Assembly: GCA_019359695.1 (NCBI GenBank)
Contig: JAHHGV010000035.1
Coordinates: forward strand, 1-64,000
From: Brasilonema angustatum HA4187-MV1
GTDB taxonomy: Bacteria > Cyanobacteriota > Cyanobacteriia > Cyanobacteriales > Nostocaceae
Direction: 5' to 3'
Length of the DNA stretch: 64,000 nt
Position 1 is the stretch's first letter. Each line of letters starts with the position of its first letter. The notes below the pieces were generated by a model, which was given only the letters and a program-made list of their open reading frames with translations, had not been told where the DNA came from and did not search any database. The position numbers and the translations under genes are program-made. Below, piece after piece: positions 47,969 to 56,689 of the stretch.

Positions 47969-49720
47969 ATGCCTCCTGCTACCCCTGGTCGTTATCAAAG
48001 CAAACTTTTTAACTTTTTTCACCAGCAATCTCGGCGCTGGGGTGAACAGTTTGAGCGTACCGTACGGCATGTACAAGTCGCCGCTAATTGGTCATTAGAG
48101 GCTCTACTTTACCCAGTATATCTGCTGATTCGCAAAGCAACAGACTCAGCTGGTAAACAACTGCATACAAATGAGCAACAACCCAGGTTCCAGTTACAGG
48201 AAAATCAGACTAACTCCGAAACTGTTTCATCTGTAGATACTCCAATTCAGCGAGTTCTAGAAACAGCGGTGACTCTGGAAATTGCAGAAGCAGCAAAGCC
48301 GGGGAAAGCCGGGAAAAAGAACTCCTTAACTGTCTGGATACCTTACTTTTCTATATTCCCCACTGTCTCATCTCCCCTGATTGTCTCACACCCTGACTCC
48401 ACGGCAGGTGCTACAAGGGGGGGAACCCTCCGCAGTCGCCACAACGGGGGGAACCCCCGCAAGGCGCAGCTCTCCGCAACGCACTGCCTCCCTACTGTCT
48501 CATCTCCCCCAATAGTGCGAGGAATTGCTTCAGATTTAGGAAGTCGTAATTTGGTACTCGTTACAATTGAAAATAAAATTCTCGATATTTTAACGCTTCA
48601 GCAGCAGGAAATATTGCAAAACCGGATTCTTCAGGAAGTTGCTAGATGGCGTTCTTGGCAGTTGACTCAAAGCAAAGACGAAACAAAAGTATTATCTGAA
48701 ATTGATCGTCTGCTGAACAAATTGACGGGTAGTAATCAAAGCATACCTGCTCTACCTCAAGCAACGGAAACTGAAGATAAAATTGAGTATCAAAAATTAC
48801 CTATAATGGTCCAAAAACTACCATTACTAGACGCAGCGATCGCCCAAATAGAATCTCGTGCTGTAGTCACAATATCTCGTACGACTGGACAATTGCTCCG
48901 AACTGTTCAAAATCAGCTAAATATCTTTGTCTACGGTAAAGACCAGCAACTGACCACTGAACGAAAAATATTAGATGCTGATTCACAACATCTAACGTCG
49001 AAAATCCAAGCTCTAATTTGGGGAGCAATTAATTATTTTTTTGGCGATTCCAACACTAAGAAACTAGAGCAAAAAACTCCAAAAAATAGTATTAACCAAT
49101 CTTTATCAATAGGTTCAAATAAAAAATCAAAAACTGTACAATTACCACAGCGCCCTTCTTCCCCAGCTTTACCCGAAAGTCCTGATTTACCAAGTGAGAA
49201 TATAGCAGACCCTTGGTTAACAATGGACGATTTGTTTGGAGATTTACATGAAGTAACAGAGGTTGTTAACGAACAACAATTTTTAGTGACATCATCTGAG
49301 TCTCCAAAATCTGCTCTGCCTGCGGGTTCTTCCGTGAAGATAAGCAGAGAATTTAATTTGAAATGGCTCAGCATTTTGAGTCAAACAAAAGAGCTCATTC
49401 AAACTTCTAAAAATACTCTACAGAGAAGCTACGCAAATAAAATTTGGAAATCTTCCTCTTCTTCCCATTCACTTATTTCTCAATCAGAAACTGAGAGCAA
49501 CCTAATTAAAGATAATAAGGGAGAAATTCTTTATCAGCAGCAGCAAACGACTCAAGTTGAGGCTAAACCAGATTGGATTGAAGCACAAGCTCAAATCATG
49601 GGGTATGAAAAACATCCTTTGGAACAAGTTCTTGAATGGCTAGACCAAATTATGCTTTGGATCGAACATCTTTTTGTAAAAATTGGTCTATTTTTGCGGG
49701 GGCTGTTCCGGGGAAAATAA
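47969..49720 (+). CDS. Large conserved cyanobacterial protein of unknown function
   Basis: 584 residues from the ATG at 47969. The N-terminus GRYQSKLFNFFHQQSRRWGE, then TVRHVQVAANWSLEALLYPV, looks like an amphipathic membrane-associated region. A middle section has EIDRLLNKLTGSNQ and LPLLDAAIAQIESRA. The C-terminus EKHPLEQVLEWLDQIMLWIE, then HLFVKIGLFLRGLFRGK, is amphipathic and basic. Residues about 130-180 (SHPDSTAGATRGGTLRSRHN...) are repeat-derived. No enzymatic motif was recognised; function unknown. Confidence 0.75.
   Translation: MPPATPGRYQSKLFNFFHQQSRRWGEQFERTVRHVQVAANWSLEALLYPVYLLIRKATDSAGKQLHTNEQQPRFQLQENQTNSETVSSVDTPIQRVLETAVTLEIAEAAKPGKAGKKNSLTVWIPYFSIFPTVSSPLIVSHPDSTAGATRGGTLRSRHNGGNPRKAQLSATHCLPTVSSPPIVRGIASDLGSRNLVLVTIENKILDILTLQQQEILQNRILQEVARWRSWQLTQSKDETKVLSEIDRLLNKLTGSNQSIPALPQATETEDKIEYQKLPIMVQKLPLLDAAIAQIESRAVVTISRTTGQLLRTVQNQLNIFVYGKDQQLTTERKILDADSQHLTSKIQALIWGAINYFFGDSNTKKLEQKTPKNSINQSLSIGSNKKSKTVQLPQRPSSPALPESPDLPSENIADPWLTMDDLFGDLHEVTEVVNEQQFLVTSSESPKSALPAGSSVKISREFNLKWLSILSQTKELIQTSKNTLQRSYANKIWKSSSSSHSLISQSETESNLIKDNKGEILYQQQQTTQVEAKPDWIEAQAQIMGYEKHPLEQVLEWLDQIMLWIEHLFVKIGLFLRGLFRGK
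48402..48490. repeat. GC-rich dispersed repeat inside the 584-residue gene (inverted copy)
   Basis: AACGGGGGGAACCCCCGC and CCGCAACGCACTGCC are the reverse complement of the core at 7930-7975. The frame stays open through it. Confidence 0.75.
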
Positions 49721-50430
49721 AATTTGAGCTATCCTACAAATGCTCTCCATTAGCTGCTGCTGTGTCAGTTCACCGTAACCAAAAATAAATTCTCCTTGAG
49801 AATGCGATCGCAGATAATGACTGGAGTTTAGACTAAAAGTTAGCGATTGCCACTCCAAAAGTACAAATATACTAATTCAATTTGAGACTAAAAGCGATAC
49901 AAGGGAACGTAAGTTAACTGAAATGACAGGTCGAAAATATGAATGAGTCAGTCTCAAGCGATTCGTAACTCTGGAAAAATGTGTAGTACGCAGATGACGC
50001 AAATAGAAGAATGATAATCTTGCTAAAGGGAGGGAGAGCTACCTGATGGGTGGCTCTCCCCCCTTACAAAGGTAGGTATTTTGTATTTGGTCATTTTTTG
50101 ACGATAAGAGCTGATTTAAAAATCCTGAAACGACCAACTGACGTTAAACACTTGACAATTTTCTCAACTATTTTCGACATTCCAAAAAACCTACCCTTGA
50201 AAGGGCTCTCCCCCTCCCTCTCTTTTTTAATTATCATTCTCTTATAAATTTCTTTCTACATTTGGACGTATTGACAAAATACACTTGTTTTTAACTTGTC
50301 TCCAATGCACGTCAGATAATAAAACCCGCCCCTAGAAACGGCTAGAAACGGGTTTATCTCAAAAAGTTAGCTTTGCATATCACTTGAGGCTTGGATACCT
50401 TCTCACTGCTGGAGTCACTTTTTTACGCTC
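49721..50430. other. 710-bp gap with an inverted-repeat element
   Basis: Contains a copy of ACTGGAGTTTAGACTA (about 49822), the element at 50008-50240, and a small CCCG...CGGG hairpin near 50326-50353 that could terminate the converging genes. The 65-residue frame at 50050 is inside the element and is not a gene. Confidence 0.5.
50008..50240. repeat. 233-bp element with AGAATGATAAT inverted ends
   Basis: AGAATGATAAT (50008-50018) and ATTATCATTCT (50230-50240) are perfect inverted ends. Just inside, GGGAGGGAGAG faces CTCTCCCCCTCCCTC. MITE-like, with no coding capacity. Confidence 0.6.
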
Positions 50431-52413
50431 CTATTGGTCTTTTAGTGGTTCCTCCTCAAAGGTGCAAGATATAAGTCCCTCCGATCCGCATAGCATTTTT
50501 TTTCGGATATCTTTATGATCTTTCCCGATTACATCAACAATGTAACGTTCTGGGGATAACACTGTCTTGATCTGTTTACTCTTCATGTATTCGTTGAGTT
50601 TATCTAGCGCCTCATGACGTTTTGCGAAATCTGGATTGAGATCTGGACTTTTGGAATCCGGAAAAGTATCTAAAAACTCTTGGAAGCCAACAAATGCCAG
50701 TCGATACATTAATGTCTGACTAAATTTCCCCTTGAAGTAGCCACCGTGTACATCCCTCCCATTGCCACAAAAAAGTTCCTTTCCAGTAGAATAAGCAAAA
50801 TACGCCCAGCTTAGTTCCACATAATTCCAAAAGGTAAATGGTGGAATTAGTTTGTCTAGGATCATGACGTTGTGTTCCTCATCACCTGTTTTGGGATCAT
50901 CTGTGAAGTCTTTGTACTCGGTACAATCAAAGTAGGTGAACAAGTCAGAGATGGACTGCTCGTTTTCGATAGGTGTCCCAACACTTTCCCCAACAATGTT
51001 GTTTTTATTTTGTTTGGACGCCTTTTCCTGATTAGTTGAATTTAATTCTTGGTTTAGTGTTTCACTTAACATATTAAGTTCCAAGTAATTGCTCAAGGAA
51101 CTCATCTTCTTTAAGATATTAAGTTCCAAGTCATTGCTCAAGACACTCATTTTCTTTAACGGGTTGTCTAATGACTTATTCCAGTTGTCTGATAACTCTT
51201 CAAAGTTGAGAATTCCATACTTTTTCTTGGATTCTTTTTTTAGGTTTTTATCCTTACTGCTCAGTTTGTCCTTGGGACGAACATTTACATTACCCAGTCT
51301 ATATCCCTCCTTTCGGCTACTTGCTGGAAAGGAAAAGTAATTAGCCGCCGTAGAAGCCAGACGGAGGGCTAAATCCCCTTCGTTACTGAATAGATAAGCC
51401 TCTTCAAATCGTCGTAACGATGAGCGTAGAAAGTTTGATCTGCCTGAAGTAATAGTTAGTAGGGGAATATCCGGAGAAACAAGAATTAAGCGCCCTAAAC
51501 TAAAAACTCGCCCAATTTTAGAAGAGGGATTTTTGTTAGTTTTTTCGTTATTAGACTTTCCTATAGAATCAGTGTCAAAGATATCAGAAAGAATTCGGAT
51601 TACTTGTGTAGTTACATACCCACCCATACTATGCCCAATGAAAGATAGTTTAAGACGTCTGTTCTCCCAGTCTTTAACTGCATTGATATCACACACTTCG
51701 GTATTTTCGTTACAGTTTATCAATCCTTGATCTATTTGGCGAATTAATTCAACCAGGTCATTAACTGCGTAGTGAGTTGCCCGATAGGTATCCCTAAAAT
51801 ATACAATTATACGCAGAATCATCAAGGTCAAAACAAGGGTAGAGAAAAATGTAGCAAGAATAATGGGAAAAATGAAGAGTGGGGAAGATAACCAAAAAAA
51901 GAACAAGAGAAAAGATATGAGTCCAACAATTAAACTTCCGTATAGCAGATTGGAGAGTAGAAAGGGTAAAGTCATTAGGGAAGTGTAAAAATTTTTATAT
52001 GTCACATTTTCAGAAGGCCATCGATAACCTATAAAAACTAGGCGATCTGATTTTTTAGAAATGACATCATCCTTGTTGATATATTTATTAATTTTTTGAT
52101 ACGAATCCCAAACATGATCTTTGCGTAAATATTTGTCGTTTAGTTCATCGCTTAACTTAATATCAGGATTTCCTGTATTGTATCCATGAATAGCGATCAC
52201 GACACCCAGATCTTTAGAATCTTTGCTTTTTTTATTGAGGAGATTGATCACAGTTTCAATAGTTGGCTTCTCCTTATCTCGATCAATCTTTAGATCATCT
52301 TCCACATTTATTCCTGCGGTGCTGCGGATAAAGTATCCTGAAATACCTTCAGGTACTGAATCGTCTTTTGGGATGAACATGTTATCTACTAAAAAATCCA
52401 AAGATTTTTTCAT
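50431..52413 (-). CDS. Membrane-anchored alpha/beta hydrolase-like protein
   Basis: 660 residues. The N-terminal half has the start of a hydrolase fold (LGVVIAIHGYNTGNPD), then RLVFIGYRWPSENVTYK. Two or three membrane helices follow (LPFLLSNLLYGSLIVGLISF, LFIFPIILATFFSTLVLTL), then the nucleophile elbow LSFIGHSMGGYVTTQVIR, as in DUF900-type hydrolases. The C-terminal third is charged and carries a doubled 16-residue unit (LKKMSVLSNDLELNI / LKKMSSLSNYLELNM). The substrate is unknown; a lipase or esterase role is possible. Confidence 0.75.
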   Translation of the reverse strand: MKKSLDFLVDNMFIPKDDSVPEGISGYFIRSTAGINVEDDLKIDRDKEKPTIETVINLLNKKSKDSKDLGVVIAIHGYNTGNPDIKLSDELNDKYLRKDHVWDSYQKINKYINKDDVISKKSDRLVFIGYRWPSENVTYKNFYTSLMTLPFLLSNLLYGSLIVGLISFLLFFFWLSSPLFIFPIILATFFSTLVLTLMILRIIVYFRDTYRATHYAVNDLVELIRQIDQGLINCNENTEVCDINAVKDWENRRLKLSFIGHSMGGYVTTQVIRILSDIFDTDSIGKSNNEKTNKNPSSKIGRVFSLGRLILVSPDIPLLTITSGRSNFLRSSLRRFEEAYLFSNEGDLALRLASTAANYFSFPASSRKEGYRLGNVNVRPKDKLSSKDKNLKKESKKKYGILNFEELSDNWNKSLDNPLKKMSVLSNDLELNILKKMSSLSNYLELNMLSETLNQELNSTNQEKASKQNKNNIVGESVGTPIENEQSISDLFTYFDCTEYKDFTDDPKTGDEEHNVMILDKLIPPFTFWNYVELSWAYFAYSTGKELFCGNGRDVHGGYFKGKFSQTLMYRLAFVGFQEFLDTFPDSKSPDLNPDFAKRHEALDKLNEYMKSKQIKTVLSPERYIVDVIGKDHKDIRKKMLCGSEGLISCTFEEEPLKDQ

Positions 52414-52857
52414 AATGTTTGTATCTACTTAAAAAGAGAAAATTAAGTTCCTGCTTTGTATATAGTTGTAAGCAAAATCAACTTATGCACTTCAAATCCT
52501 ACATTAAGTTTTTTATACTAGTACACTAGCCAACTGGAGTTTAGACTAAATTCTATTTATTAGGCTACAATCCTTGTATAGCAAGCATTTTAGATTTTGG
52601 AATCCAAAAGCGGTTATAAATTGGGAAAAACAGTCTGGATAAGGGTTAGGCGGTTTGAAAGCCAAAATTAGTCTAGTAGGACATAATTTCTAAAAACCGT
52701 GTTTTCATCCCTCATGGAACTTGCGTTGAATAAGCGTTTTACAGAAAACAAAAACACGGGTTTTAACGATTAAGGACTACTAGTTCGCGGTGCTAAACGT
52801 AAAATAGAACAAATGCACTATCATGATCTTGACCCAGCGAAGTCCAAACTTAGCTCT

Positions 52858-52973
52858 TAACTTGCACATTTTAGAACCGTTATACAGTAAGGTTTTGAGA
52901 AACATTATAAAAGTGTGCTTGTTTCATATTTTGCGGGAGCGTTAATCGCGCCCGTGGGAGGCTCACATCTTGC
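52858..52973 (-). repeat. 116-bp dispersed repeat, copy 2
   Basis: Inverted copy of 26357-26472, equal length, about 93 percent identical by eye. Confidence 0.85.
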
Positions 52974-53147
52974 ACCTGTACAAGTAAACCCTAAACAAGC
53001 AAAACTACAACAGAAAAGTGTGACACCAAAAGAAGAAAGAACTTCCGTTATTAATTGTTTTAATATTACTAAAAGTCAAGTGATAATACATAGGATGAAG
53101 ATGAAACTGAAGAAACTGTTTTTAATAATGATAATTATTACGGAAGA

Positions 53148-53186
53148 GGGGTAGAGACGACGAACGTCGCTCATCGTCTCTACCCC
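53148..53186. repeat. Hairpin repeat GGGGTAGAGACGA
   Basis: GGGGTAGAGACGA (53148-53160) pairs with TCGTCTCTACCCC (53174-53186), with a smaller GACGAACGTC palindrome in the loop. A typical cyanobacterial intergenic palindrome. Confidence 0.7.
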
Positions 53187-53491
53187 CTTAATGTGGATAA
53201 GGAATGCATCTTCCTGGTAATAAACTTCCGCCAAGAATGGCTTGACGCAGTTCTTCGTAAAGCTGTTGATGAAGTGGTGAAGGGGAATTGCATAAGAGCG
53301 TAATGGCAAAATTCATACTTGCTGAGCGTTCAAAGTGGACTTATGTAAAATCAAAAAAGTGGCTCTTGTAAAAAACCACTATGGAAAATTACCCTAACAA
53401 TAGACTATCGAGCAAAACTTTTGTCTAACATACGCTTTTTCTATAATTTAGCCTCTTTTGGTATAATTCCAAATTTGAGGTGAAGTTACTT

Positions 53492-53968
53492 ATGCGGACA
53501 CAATCAACAATTCAGGTCAGAGAAGCAACTCCACAAGAAGATTCACTGGTTGCAAAGCACTCGTGTAATTTGTGGCGAGATATTGGTGTTCCTGATGACG
53601 CCATTGATCCTAACTGGCTTGAGATAACCCTCCAGTTCATGGAACAAGCGCGTCGGGATTTGTTTTACAAAGCGTTTGTTGCAGAGGTTGATGGTGTAGT
53701 TGTTGGTTCTGTTAGTTGTCAACTTTACTCTGGTTTATACCCAAATGTTCTCATGCCACATTACCGCAAATATGGATACATTTGGGGCGTTTATGTTGAG
53801 CCAGCTTATCGTAGACAAGGTATTGCTAAACAATTAACCAGCACAACAGCCAACTATTTTAAATCAATAGGTTGTACGCAAGTGGTTCTTAACGCCTCTC
53901 CCTTAGGTAAACCAGTGTATGAGCAACTTGGTTTTTTACAGAGTAACGCCATGCATCTAGATTTGTAA
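53492..53968 (+). CDS. GNAT-family N-acetyltransferase (copy 1)
   Basis: About 158 residues from the ATG at 53492, chosen over a GTG at 53480 because TTGAGG then sits upstream at workable spacing. It has the acetyl-CoA-binding motif A GVYVEPAYRRQGIAKQL (R-R-x-G-I-A) and the C-terminal VVLNASPLGKPVYEQLGF. The substrate is unknown. It is followed two bases later by a near-identical gene. Confidence 0.9.
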   Translation: MRTQSTIQVREATPQEDSLVAKHSCNLWRDIGVPDDAIDPNWLEITLQFMEQARRDLFYKAFVAEVDGVVVGSVSCQLYSGLYPNVLMPHYRKYGYIWGVYVEPAYRRQGIAKQLTSTTANYFKSIGCTQVVLNASPLGKPVYEQLGFLQSNAMHLDL

Positions 53969-53970
53969 AA

Positions 53971-54435
53971 ATGAAAATTACGATTACAGAAGCGACTCCA
54001 CAGGAAGATTCACTCATTGCAAACCACTTTTACCATATGTGGCGAGATATTGGTGTTCCTGATGACGCCATCAACCCCAACTGGCTTGAGATAACTCTCC
54101 AGTTCATAGAACAGGCGCGTCGAGATTTGTTTTACAAAGCGTTTGTTGCAGAGGTTAATGGTTCAGTTGTTGGTTCTATTAGTTGTCAACTTTACTCTGG
54201 TTTATACCCAAATGTTCTCATGCCACATTACCGCAAATATGGATACATCTGGTGCGTTTACGTTGAGCCAGCTTATCGTAGACAAGGTATTGCTAAGCAA
54301 TTAACCAGCACAACAGTTAACTATTTAAAAGCAGTAGGTTGTACGCGAGTGGTTCTTAACGCTTCTCCAGTAGGTAAACCAGTGTATGAGCAACTTGGTT
54401 TTTCACACAGTAACGCTATGCATTTAGATTTGTAA
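53971..54435 (+). CDS. GNAT-family N-acetyltransferase (copy 2)
   Basis: 154 residues, differing from copy 1 at about 20 positions only, including CVYVEPAYRRQGIAKQL in place of GVYVEP, plus KAVGCTRVVLNASPVGKP. This is a recent tandem duplication; both copies keep the acetyl-CoA site and look functional. Confidence 0.9.
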   Translation: MKITITEATPQEDSLIANHFYHMWRDIGVPDDAINPNWLEITLQFIEQARRDLFYKAFVAEVNGSVVGSISCQLYSGLYPNVLMPHYRKYGYIWCVYVEPAYRRQGIAKQLTSTTVNYLKAVGCTRVVLNASPVGKPVYEQLGFSHSNAMHLDL

Positions 54436-54486
54436 AGTTACAAAATTCAATACTTACAGCAATTTTCGCAATTGGAATACAAAACT

Positions 54487-55134
54487 ATGAGTTCTTTAAA
54501 CAATCAAATTAACCAGGAACAGTTTACTCCTACACAACGCACCTCTATTAAGCGAATCCCTCAGCGCGGTCATTACGAACATCAACTTATCTATCAAATT
54601 TTAGATGAAGGGTTGATTTGTCATGTAGGATTTGTTGTAGATAACCAGCCGTTTGTTGTTCCAACTGCTTACGGTCGTGTGGAAGACAAACTCTATATTC
54701 ATGGTTCACCTGCAAGTCGAATGTTGCGTTCTTTGCTTACAGGTATCGAAGTTTGCGTGACCGTCACTTTGTTGGATGGTTTAGTACTAGCGCGGTCAGC
54801 GTTTCACCATTCCATGAATTACCGTTCTGTGGTTATATTTGGTACAGCTACCCTCGTGCAAGACGCTGAGCAAAAGCTAGAGGCACTCCGAGCTTTTACT
54901 GAGCATATTGTACCAGAACGATGGACTGAGGTTCGCCCACCTAATCGTCAAGAATTACAGGGAACTTTAGTGCTTTGCCTTCCGATTACAGAAGCATCTG
55001 CCAAAGTGCGGACAGGTCCACCATTGGATGATGAGGAAGATTATAGCTTGTCTGTGTGGGCCGGTGTTTTGCCTTTGCAAGTGGTTACTGGTGATGCGAT
55101 CAGCTTCGCTGGCCCCCTGCTGGGGCATCGCTGA
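54487..55134 (+). CDS. Pyridoxamine-phosphate-oxidase-fold flavin protein
   Basis: 215 residues from the ATG at 54487. The PPOX/FMN-binding split-barrel family is indicated by IKRIPQRGHYEHQLIYQILD, FVVDNQPFVVPTAYGRVEDK, LYIHGSPASRML, and RSAFHHSMNYRSVVIFGTA. Related proteins are often called nitroimidazole-resistance or flavin-nucleotide-binding proteins. It sits 51 bp after the second acetyltransferase gene and may be co-transcribed; the pairing of GNAT and PPOX genes is common. Confidence 0.88.
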   Translation: MSSLNNQINQEQFTPTQRTSIKRIPQRGHYEHQLIYQILDEGLICHVGFVVDNQPFVVPTAYGRVEDKLYIHGSPASRMLRSLLTGIEVCVTVTLLDGLVLARSAFHHSMNYRSVVIFGTATLVQDAEQKLEALRAFTEHIVPERWTEVRPPNRQELQGTLVLCLPITEASAKVRTGPPLDDEEDYSLSVWAGVLPLQVVTGDAISFAGPLLGHR

Positions 55135-55221
55135 TCCACGTTTGCATACAGAAACTGCTTTACCAAAATATATAGAAAAATATACTCGCCAAGCGCAGCC
55201 AAATAACAGCCGGGAGTGAAC

Positions 55222-55321
55222 TTTTCAACAAGTTTGTAGATTAATAGGCGATATTTCTTCCCAAACTTCTGATTCATTTGCAGCACACCAAAGATCACAT
55301 TTCTGCTGAAGATTTCACCAA
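55222..55321 (-). pseudogene. Left higA antitoxin remnant
   Basis: The minus strand reads NLQQKCDLWCAANESEVWEE, then ISPINLQTC and a stop, the C-terminus of HigA. It is preceded by sequence (GTGGTCATCCTCGTAGTTTAC) matching the end of higB at 56533. It is therefore an internally deleted higBA copy; its 100 bp match 56214-56313. Confidence 0.8.
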
Positions 55322-55371
55322 GTGGTCATCCTCGTAGTTTACAATGTTTCAAAAATTCGTAACTCGTAAGT

Positions 55372-56160
55372 ATGAAGACAGATGCAATTTTCTACGAGAT
55401 ATTTAAAGAATTTCCCAACATATTTTTTGAAATCATTGGCAAACCTGAGATGAACACCAATACTTATGAGTTTACCGCACCAGAAATTAAACAAAAAAGC
55501 TTCCGATTAGATGGAGTATTTTCTCCTCTTGAAGAATTCTCTAATAAACCACTGTATTTTGTCGAGATTCAGTTTTACAAAGATGAAGAATTTTATGATC
55601 GACTGTTTACAAGTATTTTCCTTTACTTCACCCAATATCAGCCACCCAATCCTGACTGGTTCGCAATAGTCATTTATGACAAACGCAGCAATGAACGTAG
55701 CTATCCTCTACGTTATCGTTCCTTATTGGAACCTCATCTACGTCGCTTTTACCTAGACGAACTTGAAGACGTACCAGATGATTCTCTGGGAGTAGGAATT
55801 GTACGCTTAGTTGTAGAGAGTGAGGACAAAGCCGGAGAATTAGCCAAAACGCTCATTAACAAAGCTAAGGAGGAATTGAGTGATACTCTCATCCAAAGAA
55901 AAGTTTTAGAATTTATAGAGACAATCGTAGTCTACAAATTTCCTAACTTAAGCCGCGAGAAAATAGAAACCATGCTGAATTTAAACTTGCTGAAAGAGAC
56001 TAGAGTTTATCAAGAAGCAAAAGCAGAAGGTGAAGAAGAAGGTGAAATCAAGGCTAAATTAAAAATTTTGCCAAAGCTTGTGCAACGAGGGATAAGCATT
56101 CAAGAGATAGCAACAATTTTAGAATTAGATACTGACACTATTAGAAATGCTTTGCTTTGA
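55372..56160 (+). CDS. Rpn-family / DUF2887 putative nuclease (copy 2)
   Basis: 262 residues. KTDAIFYEIFKEFPNIFFEI, FRLDGVFSP and YFVEIQFYKDEEFYDRLF carry the E-x-Q nuclease motif of the family. The middle region is PLRYRSLLEPHLRRFYLDEL and the C-terminus has a helix-turn-helix-like end (IQEIATILELDTDTIRNALL). A paralogue of 211-1002. It is intact and lies between two decayed higBA copies. Confidence 0.87.
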   Translation: MKTDAIFYEIFKEFPNIFFEIIGKPEMNTNTYEFTAPEIKQKSFRLDGVFSPLEEFSNKPLYFVEIQFYKDEEFYDRLFTSIFLYFTQYQPPNPDWFAIVIYDKRSNERSYPLRYRSLLEPHLRRFYLDELEDVPDDSLGVGIVRLVVESEDKAGELAKTLINKAKEELSDTLIQRKVLEFIETIVVYKFPNLSREKIETMLNLNLLKETRVYQEAKAEGEEEGEIKAKLKILPKLVQRGISIQEIATILELDTDTIRNALL

Positions 56161-56213
56161 AAAATCTTAAAAGCGTTGGGCGAAAGATGCACAAGTGAGG
56201 TATATTTTTGTGT

Positions 56214-56512
56214 TTTTCAACAAGTTTGTAGATTAATAGGCGATATTTCTTTCCAAGCTTCTGATTCATTTGCAGCACACCAAAGGTCACATTTCTGCTG
56301 AAGATTTAACCAAAGCTCAGGAGTGGTTTGAAATGCTAAGCGCTAATCGAAGCGCCATATTCGGTGTCACGCTTGCCTGTTCATTAACTATCTCAGATAC
56401 CGTTTTACGAGATACATCAAGAATTTGGGCAAGTAAGCGTGATTGTCATGTTAAGAGGTTCAAGGTATTGACGCACTTATTAATCCTCCCGGATGTCTGG
56501 GTTTTCTTTTAG
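56214..56512 (-). pseudogene. Right higA antitoxin gene, frameshifted
   Basis: The minus strand reads LAQILDVSRKTVSEIVNEQA, then VTPNMALRLALSIS, an XRE helix-turn-helix of HigA. It then shifts by one base to TPELWLNLQQKCDLWCAANE and SEAWKEISPINLQTC. A stop also interrupts the N-terminal part (…HPGGLISASIP then TGA). Clear HigA identity, but broken at two places. Confidence 0.85.
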
Positions 56513-56530
56513 TAATCATGATTTTATATT

Positions 56531-56680
56531 CTAGTGGTAATCCTCGTAATTTACGTCGTAAGCATTCCCATCCTGAAATGTAAAGGTGACACGCCAATTT
56601 TTGGAAACAGTAACTGACCATTCTCCTTTTCTGTCTCCTTTCACGTAAATCTCATCATTTTCACTGAAGAAATCTGACAG
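56531..56680 (-). pseudogene. higB toxin C-terminal remnant
   Basis: The minus strand reads SDFFSENDEIYVKGDRKGEW, then SVTVSKNWRVTFTFQDGNAY and DVNYEDYH with a stop, the C-terminal half of HigB (R-x-T-F...DGNAYDV...DYH). The N-terminal half is missing; the sequence ends near the stop of the next gene. Confidence 0.85.
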
Positions 56681-56689
56681 AATCAATCA

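Larger units (their letters stand above)
52414..53491. other. 1.08-kb gap with dispersed repeats
   Basis: Contains a 23-bp match (52468-52490) to the inverted sequence at 62508-62530, ACTGGAGTTTAGACTA (about 52533), an AAACCGTGTTTTC / AAAACACGGGTTT inverted pair (52697-52770), the 116-bp repeat at 52858-52973 and a hairpin at 53148-53186. Frames at 52915-53154 and 53076-53309 overlap these repeats and are not convincing genes. Confidence 0.55.

Noticed and set aside
50050-50247. 65-residue frame on the plus strand
   Set aside because: Lies within the inverted-repeat element 50008-50240.
49721-50430. Possible tRNA or other structured RNA genes in the larger gaps
   Set aside because: No T-loop GTTCRANNC motif with matching acceptor stem was found by eye in this or the other gaps.
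52915-53154. 79-residue frame on the plus strand
   Set aside because: Starts inside the 116-bp dispersed repeat and has no recognisable features.
56270-56512. 80-residue plus-strand frame
   Set aside because: Antisense to the frameshifted higA remnant, which is the real protein-like reading.
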